From the NCBI GenBank assembly GCA_050295975.1, contig JBNKQR010000002.1, positions 1-64,000 on the forward strand: a DNA stretch of 64,000 nucleotides, given 5' to 3'. How positions within the stretch are numbered: position 1 is the stretch's first letter; every line of letters starts with the position of its first letter. The position numbers were made by a program, and so were the translations under genes. The DNA comes from JAPHTQ01 sp050295975 (GTDB lineage: Bacteria > Pseudomonadota > Gammaproteobacteria > Thiohalomonadales > Thiohalomonadaceae). Of this stretch, positions 9,107 through 17,734 are shown one piece after another. A model generated the notes under the pieces. The model was given only the letters and a program-made list of their open reading frames with translations. It was not told the origin of the DNA and did no database searches.

Positions 9107-10480
9107 ATGAAGATAATTATTCTCGGTGCAGGTCAGGTTGGTTCCTCCCTGGCAAATAATCTGGCCAGCGAGGCCAATGACATCACCGTAGTGGATACCG
9201 ATTCCACCCTGTTGCATGACCTGCAGGACCGACTAGATCTACGCACCGTCGCTGGTCACGCATCTCACCCGGTTGTATTGACTCGCGCTGGCGCTGAAGA
9301 TGCCGATATGATCATCGCCGTCACCAACAGTGATGAAACCAATATTGTCGCCTGCCAGGTGGCCCACACCCTGTTCCGCACTCCGACCAAAATCGCCCGA
9401 GTTCGCGCCCAGGAGTATCTGCTTCATCCGGAGTTGTTCACCCATAGCGCCATGCCGGTTGATGTCATCATCAGTCCGGAACAGCTAGTCACCGATTACA
9501 TCTTCCGCCTGATTCAGCACCCCGGTGCACTGCAGGTGCTCGATTTTTCCGGTGGCCGCGTACAACTTGTGGCGGTACGCGCCTATCACGGTGGCCCGCT
9601 GGTCGGTCAGGAACTGCGCGCGCTGCGTGAACATATGCCGGGCCTGCAAACCCGTGTCGCCGCCATCTTCCGCCAGGGCAAAGCGATCAACCCGGAAGGG
9701 GATACTGTGGTCGAGGTGGACGACGAGGTCTTCTTTATTGCCGCCACCAATGACATCAGCACCGTGATGGGTGAACTGCGCAGACTGGACAAGCCGGTTA
9801 AGCGAATCATCATCGCCGGTGGAGGCAACATCGGCATCCGCCTGGCGCGGGCGCTGGAGAATCAGTTCCAGGTCAAACTGATTGAACATAACAAACAGCG
9901 TGCCGAGCACATCTCGGAAGTCCTGGAAAACACCATCGTACTACAGGGTGATGCTGCCGACGGCGAGCTGTTACTGGAAGAGAATATCGAGCAGACCGAT
10001 GTCTTCTGCGCCCTGACCAACGACGACGAGGCCAATATACTCTCAGCGATGCTGGCCAAACGGCTTGGGGCAAAAAAGGTGATGTCACTGATCAATCGTG
10101 CTGCCTATGTTGATCTGGTGGAGAGCGGTGACATCGACATCGCCATCTCTCCGCCTCAGGCAACCATCGGTTCACTATTAGCACACGTGCGTCGTGGGGA
10201 TGTGGTAATGGTGCACTCCCTCCGTCGTGGTGCAGCAGAGGCCATTGAAGCGGTCGCCCACGGTGACAAGCACTCTTCCAAAGTAGTCGGCCGCGCGGTT
10301 GACGACATCAAACTACCACCTGGCACGACTATCGGAGCCATTGTACGTGGCGAAGAAGTATTGATCGCCCACCACGACACGGTGATTGAAGCTGAAGATC
10401 ATGTACTCATGTTCGTAGTCGACAAAAAACGTATTCCCGAAGTTGAGCGCCTGTTCCAGGTCGGCGTCACTTTCCTCTAA
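9107..10480 (+). CDS. trkA: Trk potassium uptake regulatory subunit TrkA
   Basis: 457 residues, the standard length. Two tandem RCK units are visible: the first NAD-binding Rossmann fold begins KIIILGAGQVGSSLA and the second, at about residue 225, KRIIIAGGGNIGIRLA. Each is followed by an RCK-C domain. TrkA is the cytoplasmic nucleotide-binding ring that gates the TrkH channel. trkH follows 18 bases downstream; the ntrYX-trkAH linkage is common in this group. Confidence 0.96.
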   Translation: MKIIILGAGQVGSSLANNLASEANDITVVDTDSTLLHDLQDRLDLRTVAGHASHPVVLTRAGAEDADMIIAVTNSDETNIVACQVAHTLFRTPTKIARVRAQEYLLHPELFTHSAMPVDVIISPEQLVTDYIFRLIQHPGALQVLDFSGGRVQLVAVRAYHGGPLVGQELRALREHMPGLQTRVAAIFRQGKAINPEGDTVVEVDDEVFFIAATNDISTVMGELRRLDKPVKRIIIAGGGNIGIRLARALENQFQVKLIEHNKQRAEHISEVLENTIVLQGDAADGELLLEENIEQTDVFCALTNDDEANILSAMLAKRLGAKKVMSLINRAAYVDLVESGDIDIAISPPQATIGSLLAHVRRGDVVMVHSLRRGAAEAIEAVAHGDKHSSKVVGRAVDDIKLPPGTTIGAIVRGEEVLIAHHDTVIEAEDHVLMFVVDKKRIPEVERLFQVGVTFL

Positions 10481-10498
10481 CTGCTTAACGGATAGCTC

Positions 10499-11953
10499 AT
10501 GCAAGTTGGCGCCATTCAACGCATCCTTGGTCTGTTGCTGATGATCTTCAGCTTCTCCATGCTGCCATCTATGCTGGTTTCGCTGCTCTACCATGACTCG
10601 AACTCCGCGCCATTCCTGCTCGCTTTCGTCTTAACAATACTCACTGGTTTCCTGCTCTGGATCCCGGTGCAGAGAACCCGGAACGATCTGCGCCTGCGTG
10701 ATGGCTTTGTTGTCGTGGTGATGTTCTGGACCGTTCTCAGCCTGTTCGGTGCGCTCCCCTTCGCCTTTAGCGCTGAGCCACATCTGTCGATTACCGACGC
10801 GATATTCGAATCGATCTCCGGACTCACCACTACTGGTGCGACAGTAATTACCGGCATAGATAACCTCCCACCCTCGATGCAGTTCTATCGCCATCAATTA
10901 CAATGGTTGGGGGGCATGGGGATCATCGTACTCGCCGTCGCCATCCTGCCAATGCTCGGAATCGGTGGCATGCAGCTCTATCGGGCAGAAACGCCTGGAC
11001 CGATGAAGGACAACAAACTCACCCCACGCATCACGGAAACGGCCAAGGCGCTCTGGTACATCTACCTTAGCCTGACCGTAACCTGCACACTCGCCTACTG
11101 GCTGGCCGGGATGACCTTCTTCGATGCCATTTGCCACGCCTTCTCTACTGTGGCCATTGGCGGCTTCTCCACCCACGATGCCAGTATGGGATTCTTCCAG
11201 GAACAACCTCTGATCGAACTGATCGCTATCGTCTTTATGTTCCTGTCCGGGATCAATTTTGCCGTCCACTTCATGGCCTGGCGCAGCCGCAATATCCGAT
11301 TCTACCTTCTTGATTCAGAATTCCGCGCCTACCTGGCAGTAATTGCGGTGATCAGTCTGATCACCATCTTCTACCTGCACATCAACGCCCACTTCGAGGA
11401 CTTTAACCACTCGATGCTGCATGGCCTGTTCCAGGTCGTCTCTATCGGCACTACCACCGGTTTCACCACCAGCAACTATGCGATCTGGCCCGGTTTCCTG
11501 CCGGTGCTGTTACTGTTTGCCAGCTTCATCGGCGGCTGTGCCGGTTCCACAGGAGGCGGCATGAAGGTCATCCGCTTTGTTCTGCTGGTCAAACAGGGAC
11601 TGCGCGAGATCACTAGACTGATTCATCCCAACGCGATCATCCCGATCAAGGTTGGTGGCAAGCCTCTACCAGAGCAGGTGATTCAATCAGTGTGGGGATT
11701 TTTTGCCACCTACGTGGCGGTGTTCAGTATCTTTCTGCTACTGCTGATGATGGTCGGTCTGGATCAGATCACCGCCTTCTCTGCGGTTGCTGCAACGATT
11801 AACAATCTTGGCCCCGGCCTCGGCGATGTTGCGCTGAACTACAGTACTATTCCTGACTTTGCCAAGTGGGTGCTGTGCATGTCGATGCTACTGGGGCGTC
11901 TGGAAATATTTACCCTGCTGGTACTCCTAACACCCGCATTCTGGCGTAAGTAA
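10499..11953 (+). CDS. trkH: Trk potassium channel subunit TrkH
   Basis: 484 residues, very hydrophobic, with four repeated membrane-pore-membrane units. Selectivity-filter-like loops are seen at SGLTTTGATV, FSTVAIGGFSTHD, SIGTTTGFTTSNY and TINNLGPGLG. Inner-membrane potassium uptake channel working with TrkA. It ends only 15 bases from the convergent TauE-like gene. Confidence 0.96.
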   Translation: MQVGAIQRILGLLLMIFSFSMLPSMLVSLLYHDSNSAPFLLAFVLTILTGFLLWIPVQRTRNDLRLRDGFVVVVMFWTVLSLFGALPFAFSAEPHLSITDAIFESISGLTTTGATVITGIDNLPPSMQFYRHQLQWLGGMGIIVLAVAILPMLGIGGMQLYRAETPGPMKDNKLTPRITETAKALWYIYLSLTVTCTLAYWLAGMTFFDAICHAFSTVAIGGFSTHDASMGFFQEQPLIELIAIVFMFLSGINFAVHFMAWRSRNIRFYLLDSEFRAYLAVIAVISLITIFYLHINAHFEDFNHSMLHGLFQVVSIGTTTGFTTSNYAIWPGFLPVLLLFASFIGGCAGSTGGGMKVIRFVLLVKQGLREITRLIHPNAIIPIKVGGKPLPEQVIQSVWGFFATYVAVFSIFLLLLMMVGLDQITAFSAVAATINNLGPGLGDVALNYSTIPDFAKWVLCMSMLLGRLEIFTLLVLLTPAFWRK

Positions 11954-11968
11954 AACCTCAGCGCTCAG

Positions 11969-12649
11969 TCAGGCAAGCAGATTTCCTGTTCCAGTTGCGA
12001 TCAAAAGTGCGGCACTGAGACGCACAATATGTTTGTGGCTGTTGCGTAACTGTTCGCGTAAGCGATCTCCAAACCAAGCGAAACCGATGCCATAGAAGAT
12101 CGTAGGTATAACGATCGCACCAAGACCGAAAGAGAGTCCCAACCATAGTCCATGCCAAGCACTGGCCCCGACTGCAGCAGAGAAAATCACACTCCCCAAC
12201 GGTGCACAGGGTGACATCGCCATCCCCGCACCCAACAGAAACAGCCCACCCGGCATCAATGTTTGCGATGAACGCTCGCGGCCATCGTGTAGCGGCATTT
12301 CACCACTCGATTTGCTACAGCTGGAAGCTTCACTACGACGTAGCAACAACGCCAGCCCAAGCAGCAGAGCAGCCGCACCCATCACCCAGCGTAACTCCTG
12401 ACCCGCCACACCCTTTCCAAGAATCTGTCCGGTAAAGCCTGCGATGGTTGCCAGTACGGCGTAGCTACTGAGACGTCCGATAGAAAACGGCAACATGATG
12501 CGCCATGATTTTTTTACCCCGCCTTCGCTGGCGAGAAAGATTGGTCCCAGATACGGCAGGCAGGCGATGGTACAGGAACTCATACCAAAGACCAGACCCA
12601 ACATCATCGCCATCGGTAATGTCAGTAGTGTCTGTTCAATGGGTATCAC
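11969..12649 (-). CDS. TauE/SafE- or DsbD-like membrane protein
   Basis: 226 residues with about six membrane segments. Pairs of Cys in or near membrane helices (FGMSSCTIACLPYLGP and AMSPCAPLGS) resemble the sulfite exporter TauE/SafE and DsbD/CcdA membrane families, which move electrons or small sulfur compounds across the membrane. It is the last gene of the DCCP-like operon, 6 bases after the activase gene. That suggests it supports maturation, thiol redox or export for this system, but the substrate is not evident. Confidence 0.7.
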   Translation of the reverse strand: MIPIEQTLLTLPMAMMLGLVFGMSSCTIACLPYLGPIFLASEGGVKKSWRIMLPFSIGRLSSYAVLATIAGFTGQILGKGVAGQELRWVMGAAALLLGLALLLRRSEASSCSKSSGEMPLHDGRERSSQTLMPGGLFLLGAGMAMSPCAPLGSVIFSAAVGASAWHGLWLGLSFGLGAIVIPTIFYGIGFAWFGDRLREQLRNSHKHIVRLSAALLIATGTGNLLA

Positions 12650-12655
12650 GAAGAT

Positions 12656-13459
12656 CTATTCCTGCTCAGCGAAATATTCACTGCGTGCCAGCACGGCAGC
12701 ACCATAGGCAGTGGTCGTCTGTGGATGCTCCGGCACCAGAATCTCACGCTGCATCTCATCTTCCAGTGCAGCAACCAACCCTTTATTCAACGCCGGACCA
12801 CCGTCAAAATAGACTCGGTCTTCGATCCCAACCCGCTTGGCAAGACGCGCTGTCCGTTTGGCAATAGAGTAGTGAATGCCGGCAATAATCTCGCCTTTGC
12901 CGTGACCGTTGGCTAACAGACCAATAATCTCTGACTCGGCAAACACGGTGCATGTGCTATTGATGGAGAGCGGCGCATTCTCCGCATTGAAGTGATAGTC
13001 GCCCAGCTCTTCCAGATCGATCTCAAGATTACGTGCCGCCACATCGAGAAAGCGGCCCGTCCCAGCAGCACACTTATCATTCATAGCGAAGTTAGCGACA
13101 TTGCCATCGTTGTCCAGTTGTATCGCCTTGGAGTCCTGACCACCGATATTGATAATGGTACGCACACCGCCGAAGGCTTTTCCTGTCTCATGAGCACCGA
13201 TGGCATTGGCAGTAATCTCGCTAATTGAGTCATCCGCCTCCTTGAGCAACTTGCGGCCGTAACCGGTTGCGATCAGGTAATGGACATCATCGTGACTCAA
13301 GCCCTTATCTTCTAACAGGCGGGCCAGCGCTTCTTTGGCGTTTTTGTGGAACAGGCTCCCTGATGCGGTAACGTGGGCACCGGCGTGTTTTCCCTCTTCA
13401 TCCACCAGCGCGACCTTGATAGCAGTGGAGCCGATATCAATACCAGCAAAGTATTTCAT
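12656..13459 (-). CDS. ATP-dependent activase of the 2-hydroxyacyl-CoA dehydratase / DCCP family
   Basis: 267 residues of the BadF/BadG/BcrA/D (ASKHA-fold) family. The nucleotide-binding motif GIDIGSTAIKVALVD starts the protein; NIGGQDSKAI follows. The two Cys of each subunit that together hold a [4Fe-4S] cluster between subunits in homologues are seen in DKCAAGTGRFLD and NSTCTVFAESEI. Such proteins use ATP hydrolysis to push low-potential electrons into a partner Fe-S enzyme. The partner is the adjacent gene, overlapping by 4 bases. Whether it is a DCCP reductase or a true dehydratase activator cannot be settled from sequence by eye. Confidence 0.85.
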   Translation of the reverse strand: MKYFAGIDIGSTAIKVALVDEEGKHAGAHVTASGSLFHKNAKEALARLLEDKGLSHDDVHYLIATGYGRKLLKEADDSISEITANAIGAHETGKAFGGVRTIINIGGQDSKAIQLDNDGNVANFAMNDKCAAGTGRFLDVAARNLEIDLEELGDYHFNAENAPLSINSTCTVFAESEIIGLLANGHGKGEIIAGIHYSIAKRTARLAKRVGIEDRVYFDGGPALNKGLVAALEDEMQREILVPEHPQTTTAYGAAVLARSEYFAEQE

Positions 13460-14733
13460 GCAGACTTTCTCTTTCTTGTTTTGATCGATTCGAGGAATGC
13501 TTCGATGCGGGTGGAGAGCTGCCCCATGTCATCGGGGCTATAGTCAGTCTCTACGTAAAGCATCGGAATCTTTTTCTCACTCAGCGCATCAGCGATTGTG
13601 CGCTGCTCCATCTCATAAACCTGGCAACCGGCAAAGGCCTGATAGACCACGCCATCCACATTAAAGCTTTCGGCCAGTTCCAGCAGACGACGCTGACGAT
13701 CCAGGTTGTTGGTAAAGATCGGACAGGTGCACGGTTTGAGGTGGCGATCGGCCAATGCATCGACCATGTCATAGAGTCGCCACTCATCCACCACACTCAT
13801 GTCATAAAGCATACGGTTTGATGAGCAGGTTTCATCAGCAACCACCACGCCACCTGCCTCTTCAATCAGCAACGGCAGTTTCAGGTTGGGAAAGATCGGC
13901 GGCGAGCCGGTGAAAAGAATCCGTGGTGCCTTGCGCTGTGCCGCCTGAAAGCCTTCCGCCTGACGCTGCTTCAGCTCTTCAATTAATTTCTCCACCGCCT
14001 CGGTCCAGCGATCGATATCATCGAAGAAATAGGCGTTGGTAACGAGAAATGCATCCTTGCCCAGGAACAGTGCGGGACTCTCCTTGCGCAGGTTATGCAG
14101 GTTACGAAATGCCATCTGCGCACGCGCAGTCTTCGCCATCGCCGCCTTAAGGTTTTTGCGTGTCAGTTTCTTACCGGTGAGTTTGGCGAGATGTTGGGTA
14201 AAGCTGCGTACCGAGCGTTGCCAGTACAAACGTGACTCTTCGCTGTCCTTTCCCGGTGGCAGTTCCAGATCATAGACCTGATAGCCCATGCCTTCGATCA
14301 TCACACTCGATTTCTTCTTCTGATCGCAGGTCGTGGGATTGACCACCAGATCGGGATGGCCGCCACCAGGTATACTGTTTTTCTCATTCAACATACCCAG
14401 TGTCGCCTTGACCAGTGAACATGACTTTGCCGGCATAAAATCACCACCAAGTTGATCGAAATGATAGGAGCCGTTACACAAGCGCTGTGGCGTTGCGCCC
14501 ATGGCATAGATCAACTCTTCCGGTGCATGGATGCAGGTAGTGCCTACCAACGTGCCTTCACGCGCTAGTTCCTCACCCCTGCAATAGACACGGCGAAACA
14601 GGTCATAGAAGTACGCCATGCCCTGTGGATTGTCATCAAAGCGATCGGTAATATGATCCAGTGTATTTTCCGCCTCACGCGCCTGTCGGCTGCGGTTGAA
14701 TACAGCTTGTTCAGTGTTTACTGTGTTGTTCAC
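13456..14733 (-). CDS. 2-hydroxyacyl-CoA dehydratase D-subunit / double-cubane cluster protein
   Basis: 425 residues. Conserved Cys motifs of the HgdB/FldC/DCCP superfamily are visible: TTCIHAPEEL (near 65-74), NPTTCDQKKK (near 132-141), DETCSSNRML (near 306-315), PCTCPIF and FAGCQVYEM. Only one such subunit is encoded, not the alpha/beta pair of a normal 2-hydroxyacyl-CoA dehydratase. This is the arrangement of double-cubane cluster proteins, which carry an [8Fe-9S] cluster as homodimers and reduce small molecules when driven by their ATP-dependent reductase. It overlaps the activase gene by 4 bases and the polyferredoxin gene by 23. The physiological substrate is unknown. Confidence 0.82.
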   Translation of the reverse strand: MNNTVNTEQAVFNRSRQAREAENTLDHITDRFDDNPQGMAYFYDLFRRVYCRGEELAREGTLVGTTCIHAPEELIYAMGATPQRLCNGSYHFDQLGGDFMPAKSCSLVKATLGMLNEKNSIPGGGHPDLVVNPTTCDQKKKSSVMIEGMGYQVYDLELPPGKDSEESRLYWQRSVRSFTQHLAKLTGKKLTRKNLKAAMAKTARAQMAFRNLHNLRKESPALFLGKDAFLVTNAYFFDDIDRWTEAVEKLIEELKQRQAEGFQAAQRKAPRILFTGSPPIFPNLKLPLLIEEAGGVVVADETCSSNRMLYDMSVVDEWRLYDMVDALADRHLKPCTCPIFTNNLDRQRRLLELAESFNVDGVVYQAFAGCQVYEMEQRTIADALSEKKIPMLYVETDYSPDDMGQLSTRIEAFLESIKTRKRKSA

Positions 14734-15700
14734 CGATATTTCCTTTGCTTATACGTTTGTTGAAACCTGCTTCAGTGGATTCAAAGATTGGGATACCGAG
14801 GAATGTCGCCTTGAGTGCACCATTCTCGGGGCAGGCCGCGATGCACTTAAAGCAGAGGATGCAATCGTCTTTCATGATCCTCGGCGTCTCTACATCGTCA
14901 GCAATCTCGCGTATCTGCATGTCGCAAACCCGGTAGCAATCACCGCAGCGAGTACATTTGTCGCCCTCCTTTTTAAGATTGAGCAACGCAGGTTTGGAAA
15001 AGATGTAATGCAGCGCACTCATTGGGCAGAAGAAACAGAAGAAGCGCTTCTTGACGAATGCACCGGCAAAAAAAAGACCGGTGATAAGCATCCCCAGCGC
15101 GGTCATGATCATGCTGGTCTTGCTGGAGAAATCGATAGTCAGTTGCGACGTATCGCCGGTAAACAGCGGCAGGATCATCCGCCCGGGGCAGATATCGCAA
15201 AACGGTGTACCCATGCTGTGCGGTAACAGTGCACCGCCTATACCCAACGGGATCAGGATGGTCAGTGCCAGCAGCACATATTTAATCAGGCTGAGATTGC
15301 GAAACTGCGTATGGCTGTAACGTGAGGCACGAATACCCAGACGAGTGCGTAATGAAGTAATCCAGTCCTGAATCGTACCGAGAGGACAGGCATAACCGCA
15401 CCACGCCTTGTTCAACACAACGAACCAGAGAGCGAAGGTAAGGAAGGCGGTAATTACCCCGATTCCCATCCAGCCGAACAGCGATGACCACTTGCCCGCC
15501 AATAGATGTTGCATTGGAAAGAGGAAGCAAACCCCTGGCCGCCCTTCACTGTTAAACGCGCAGGAGAATGTGGGCAGGCTGTTGCCCAGATTTATGGCGA
15601 AATAGCCGCCATAAATAAAGAACACAAAGAAGGCGAGCTGTAACCAGAAACGAAAGCTGCGCAGGTCGACATTGTTAATCGCAGTGCGCAGTCTACTCAT
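14711..15700 (-). CDS. NapH-like membrane polyferredoxin
   Basis: 329 residues from the ATG at 15700, chosen because it overlaps the end of the upstream gene by 8 bases; the frame stays open for 21 more codons upstream. About five membrane helices and the NapH/NosR/CcoG-type pairs CGYACPLG and CFFCPMS (Cys-Pro motifs) are present. Two C-terminal [4Fe-4S] ferredoxin motifs follow, CTRCGDCYRVCDM and CILCFKCIAACPENG. Such proteins pass electrons between the quinone pool or periplasm and soluble partners. Its position directly before the DCCP-like pair suggests it is the electron donor to the activase. Confidence 0.85.
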   Translation of the reverse strand: MSRLRTAINNVDLRSFRFWLQLAFFVFFIYGGYFAINLGNSLPTFSCAFNSEGRPGVCFLFPMQHLLAGKWSSLFGWMGIGVITAFLTFALWFVVLNKAWCGYACPLGTIQDWITSLRTRLGIRASRYSHTQFRNLSLIKYVLLALTILIPLGIGGALLPHSMGTPFCDICPGRMILPLFTGDTSQLTIDFSSKTSMIMTALGMLITGLFFAGAFVKKRFFCFFCPMSALHYIFSKPALLNLKKEGDKCTRCGDCYRVCDMQIREIADDVETPRIMKDDCILCFKCIAACPENGALKATFLGIPIFESTEAGFNKRISKGNIGEQHSKH

Positions 15701-16670
15701 CAAACTGCACCTCACGATAGGGGCGATTACGGCGACGACGGAACAGATAAATACCACCGACACTCAACACCATCGCTGCAGTACCAAAGGAGAGACCGTA
15801 GGCGTATGACTCGTAGTCGTTTGGCGAAGGGTAGTAGTTGGCAGAGAAGCTGGCACGGTAGACCGTACTCTCATACGCCTTACCGATCAGCTTCCCTTTT
15901 TCCGGTATAGCGTAGCTGGTACTGATCACGTAAGGTTCAGAATGACGCTTCTGGAACATTTTCCATGGCGGAAAGTAGTCGCGGATCATGGTGTATTTCA
16001 CCTGTCCGACGCTATTGCTTACGACCGTTCTACTCCAACCCTTTCCACTGGTCAGCGTCACCTCTACTCCCGACAACGGCATACCGTGACTCATCACGGT
16101 AAAGGTGGCGGTGTCGCCATAGCTGAGCAGGGTATGGAAATTCTCTTTCGGCAGACGTTGACGCACAATCTCCAGCGGAATATTTGCGTTAAACTTCGGT
16201 GGCATCTTCTCCTGCACATTGTCGTGACCTTCACGGCAACTATGCTTTAGCACTTCCGCCTTGGCGATCTGCACCTCACGCACCGAACCGTTGACCCACT
16301 GATGCGTTGCGTAGGCGTTGTAGAAGCCCTCGTTGGGCATCGGAAACTCAACATTGTAATAGCCGTGCGCCTCATCACGGGCAAAAGGAATTTCCTTAAG
16401 CTCGCCTTCTGTGTCGATCAGTTGCACCTTCGACAACGAAGATACCTGATTCACAAACCCCACCGTTTCAGGCGTGGCGCCCAGGCGCAACCAAAGATTT
16501 TTGTAAAAAACACCGCGACGTACCGCCACTGTGCCACCATGATTGTGGCCGCCACCGTGTCCTGCGTGAGGCGAGGTTTCTGAAAGCCACATCGGTTCAG
16601 CAGCAAGCGGACCGCAATAGAGCGCCGCGCACAGGCTCGCCAGTGCGAGGTAACGGGTTGAAAAGCTCAT
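15693..16670 (-). CDS. His-rich periplasmic protein with C-terminal membrane anchor
   Basis: 325 residues. A cleavable signal peptide (ASLCAALYCGPLAAEP) is followed by a His/Gly stretch, HAGHGGGHNHGG, that could bind metal. A beta-rich middle with a carboxypeptidase-regulatory or DUF4198-like look follows (LSGVEVTLTSGKGWSRTVVSNSVGQVKYT), then a single C-terminal helix (YGLSFGTAAMVLSVGGIYLF) before a basic tail. It opens the five-gene DCCP-like operon, with the next gene overlapping its last 8 bases. It might be a sensor or metal/substrate-binding subunit exposed to the periplasm; function is not established. Confidence 0.6.
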   Translation of the reverse strand: MSFSTRYLALASLCAALYCGPLAAEPMWLSETSPHAGHGGGHNHGGTVAVRRGVFYKNLWLRLGATPETVGFVNQVSSLSKVQLIDTEGELKEIPFARDEAHGYYNVEFPMPNEGFYNAYATHQWVNGSVREVQIAKAEVLKHSCREGHDNVQEKMPPKFNANIPLEIVRQRLPKENFHTLLSYGDTATFTVMSHGMPLSGVEVTLTSGKGWSRTVVSNSVGQVKYTMIRDYFPPWKMFQKRHSEPYVISTSYAIPEKGKLIGKAYESTVYRASFSANYYPSPNDYESYAYGLSFGTAAMVLSVGGIYLFRRRRNRPYREVQFDE

Positions 16671-16838
16671 CGAATACCCCTCTCCAGAAGTGAAGTAAAG
16701 GCGGTGTACCCCAATACAACGCCCAAACCATTAATAACAACGTCACAAATGTGAGCAAAAACGGGGCCAGCCGTTGGTCATTGATTTTATTGGATTTTAT
16801 GGAGCCTGCTTTATACAGACGGGGGATAAGACTCAGGT

Positions 16839-16860
16839 GGGTGCGGCATATGCCGCACCC
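16839..16860. terminator. Perfect 22-bp palindrome downstream of the GST gene
   Basis: Arms GGGTGCGGCAT and ATGCCGCACCC form a perfect palindrome without loop, between the start of the DCCP-like operon (16670) and the end of the GST gene (16897). It could end GST transcripts, but no clear T-run follows on either strand. A dimeric-protein binding site upstream of the operon is also possible. The rest of 16671-16896 shows nothing recognisable. Confidence 0.45.
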
Positions 16861-16896
16861 GTATAAGTGGAGAGATACAGTAGAGAATTAGCGATT

Positions 16897-17556
16897 CTAG
16901 CGATAAGGCTCAAACGCCTCGATCACCTCTTCCTCGGCCTGGGCATCGGCCACCCATTCCACCACCTCTGGCAGTGAGAGCAGCGCAGCGACGTAGGCCT
17001 CACACACCTCGTCAAGTTGTACTTCGTAGGTACGGAAACGTAGTGCAACAGGCGCGAACATTGCGTCGGCAATAGAGAAGTCACCAAACAACATCGGGCC
17101 ACTCGCACCAAATTTTTCACGGCATTTAAGCCATAAATTGGTAATGCGCTCAATATCAGCAGCACTCTCATCATTCATGCCCTTGCCGGGAAAGGTCAGA
17201 CGACAGTTCATCGGCATTGAGCGACGTAGAGCTCCGAAGCCCGCATGAATCTCGGCACTGACAGAACGTGCCACAGCACGTGCCTCCGCATCCTTAGGCC
17301 ACATAGCGTGCTCAGGGAAAAGCTCCTGGAGATATTCACAGATCGCCAATGAATCCCATACTGCAAAGTCACCGTTTCGCAACGCAGGGACAAGACCAGA
17401 AGGCGACCATTTTCTTAACGTCTCCTTGGTGCCTTCCTGATAGAGGGGAATGTAGATCTCCTTGAAGGGCATGCTGAAATGCCTCATCACCAGCCATGGG
17501 CGCATTGACCAGGAGGAGTAGTTTTTATTACCGATAACGAGAGTGAAACAACTCAT
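16897..17556 (-). CDS. Glutathione S-transferase family protein
   Basis: 219 residues. A thioredoxin-like N-terminal domain (FTLVIGNKNYSSWSMRPWLVM; PSGLVPALRNGDFAVWDSLAI with the cis-Pro and Ser-Leu-Ala-Ile glutathione contact) precedes an all-helical C-terminal domain, as in cytosolic GSTs. Substrate unknown. It is divergent from the lipoprotein gene at 17735, and the shared intergenic region carries a CRP-type site. Confidence 0.88.
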   Translation of the reverse strand: MSCFTLVIGNKNYSSWSMRPWLVMRHFSMPFKEIYIPLYQEGTKETLRKWSPSGLVPALRNGDFAVWDSLAICEYLQELFPEHAMWPKDAEARAVARSVSAEIHAGFGALRRSMPMNCRLTFPGKGMNDESAADIERITNLWLKCREKFGASGPMLFGDFSIADAMFAPVALRFRTYEVQLDEVCEAYVAALLSLPEVVEWVADAQAEEEVIEAFEPYR

Positions 17557-17626
17557 TTATTAGTGACCTTTGAATTGATATAGCATTATTATTTTTCACT
17601 TCACCTGACTTATATACTTATTGAAA

Positions 17627-17654
17627 ATAGTTTGTGAATATTGTCACAAACTAT
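17627..17654. promoter_or_regulatory. Consensus CRP/FNR-family binding site in divergent promoter region
   Basis: Arms ATAGTTTGTGA and TCACAAACTAT surround the 6-base spacer ATATTG. The core is TGTGA-N6-TCACA, the consensus for CRP/Vfr. A -10-like TATAAA lies at 17670-17675 in front of the plus-strand lipoprotein gene. Start of transcription would then fall near 17682, placing the site centre near -41.5, the usual position of a class II activator site. It could also serve the divergent GST gene. Confidence 0.7.
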
Positions 17655-17734
17655 AGCATACGCTGGTGCTATAAAGTGTAGTTCTACTAGAGCCCAAATA
17701 GGGAACTGTTTATTAATAATAAAAGGGAAAAATA

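Noticed and set aside
12656..14733. Complete 2-hydroxyglutaryl-CoA dehydratase
   Set aside because: Only one dehydratase-type subunit plus activase is present, and no CoA-transferase or amino-acid fermentation gene is nearby; DCCP-like system fits better.
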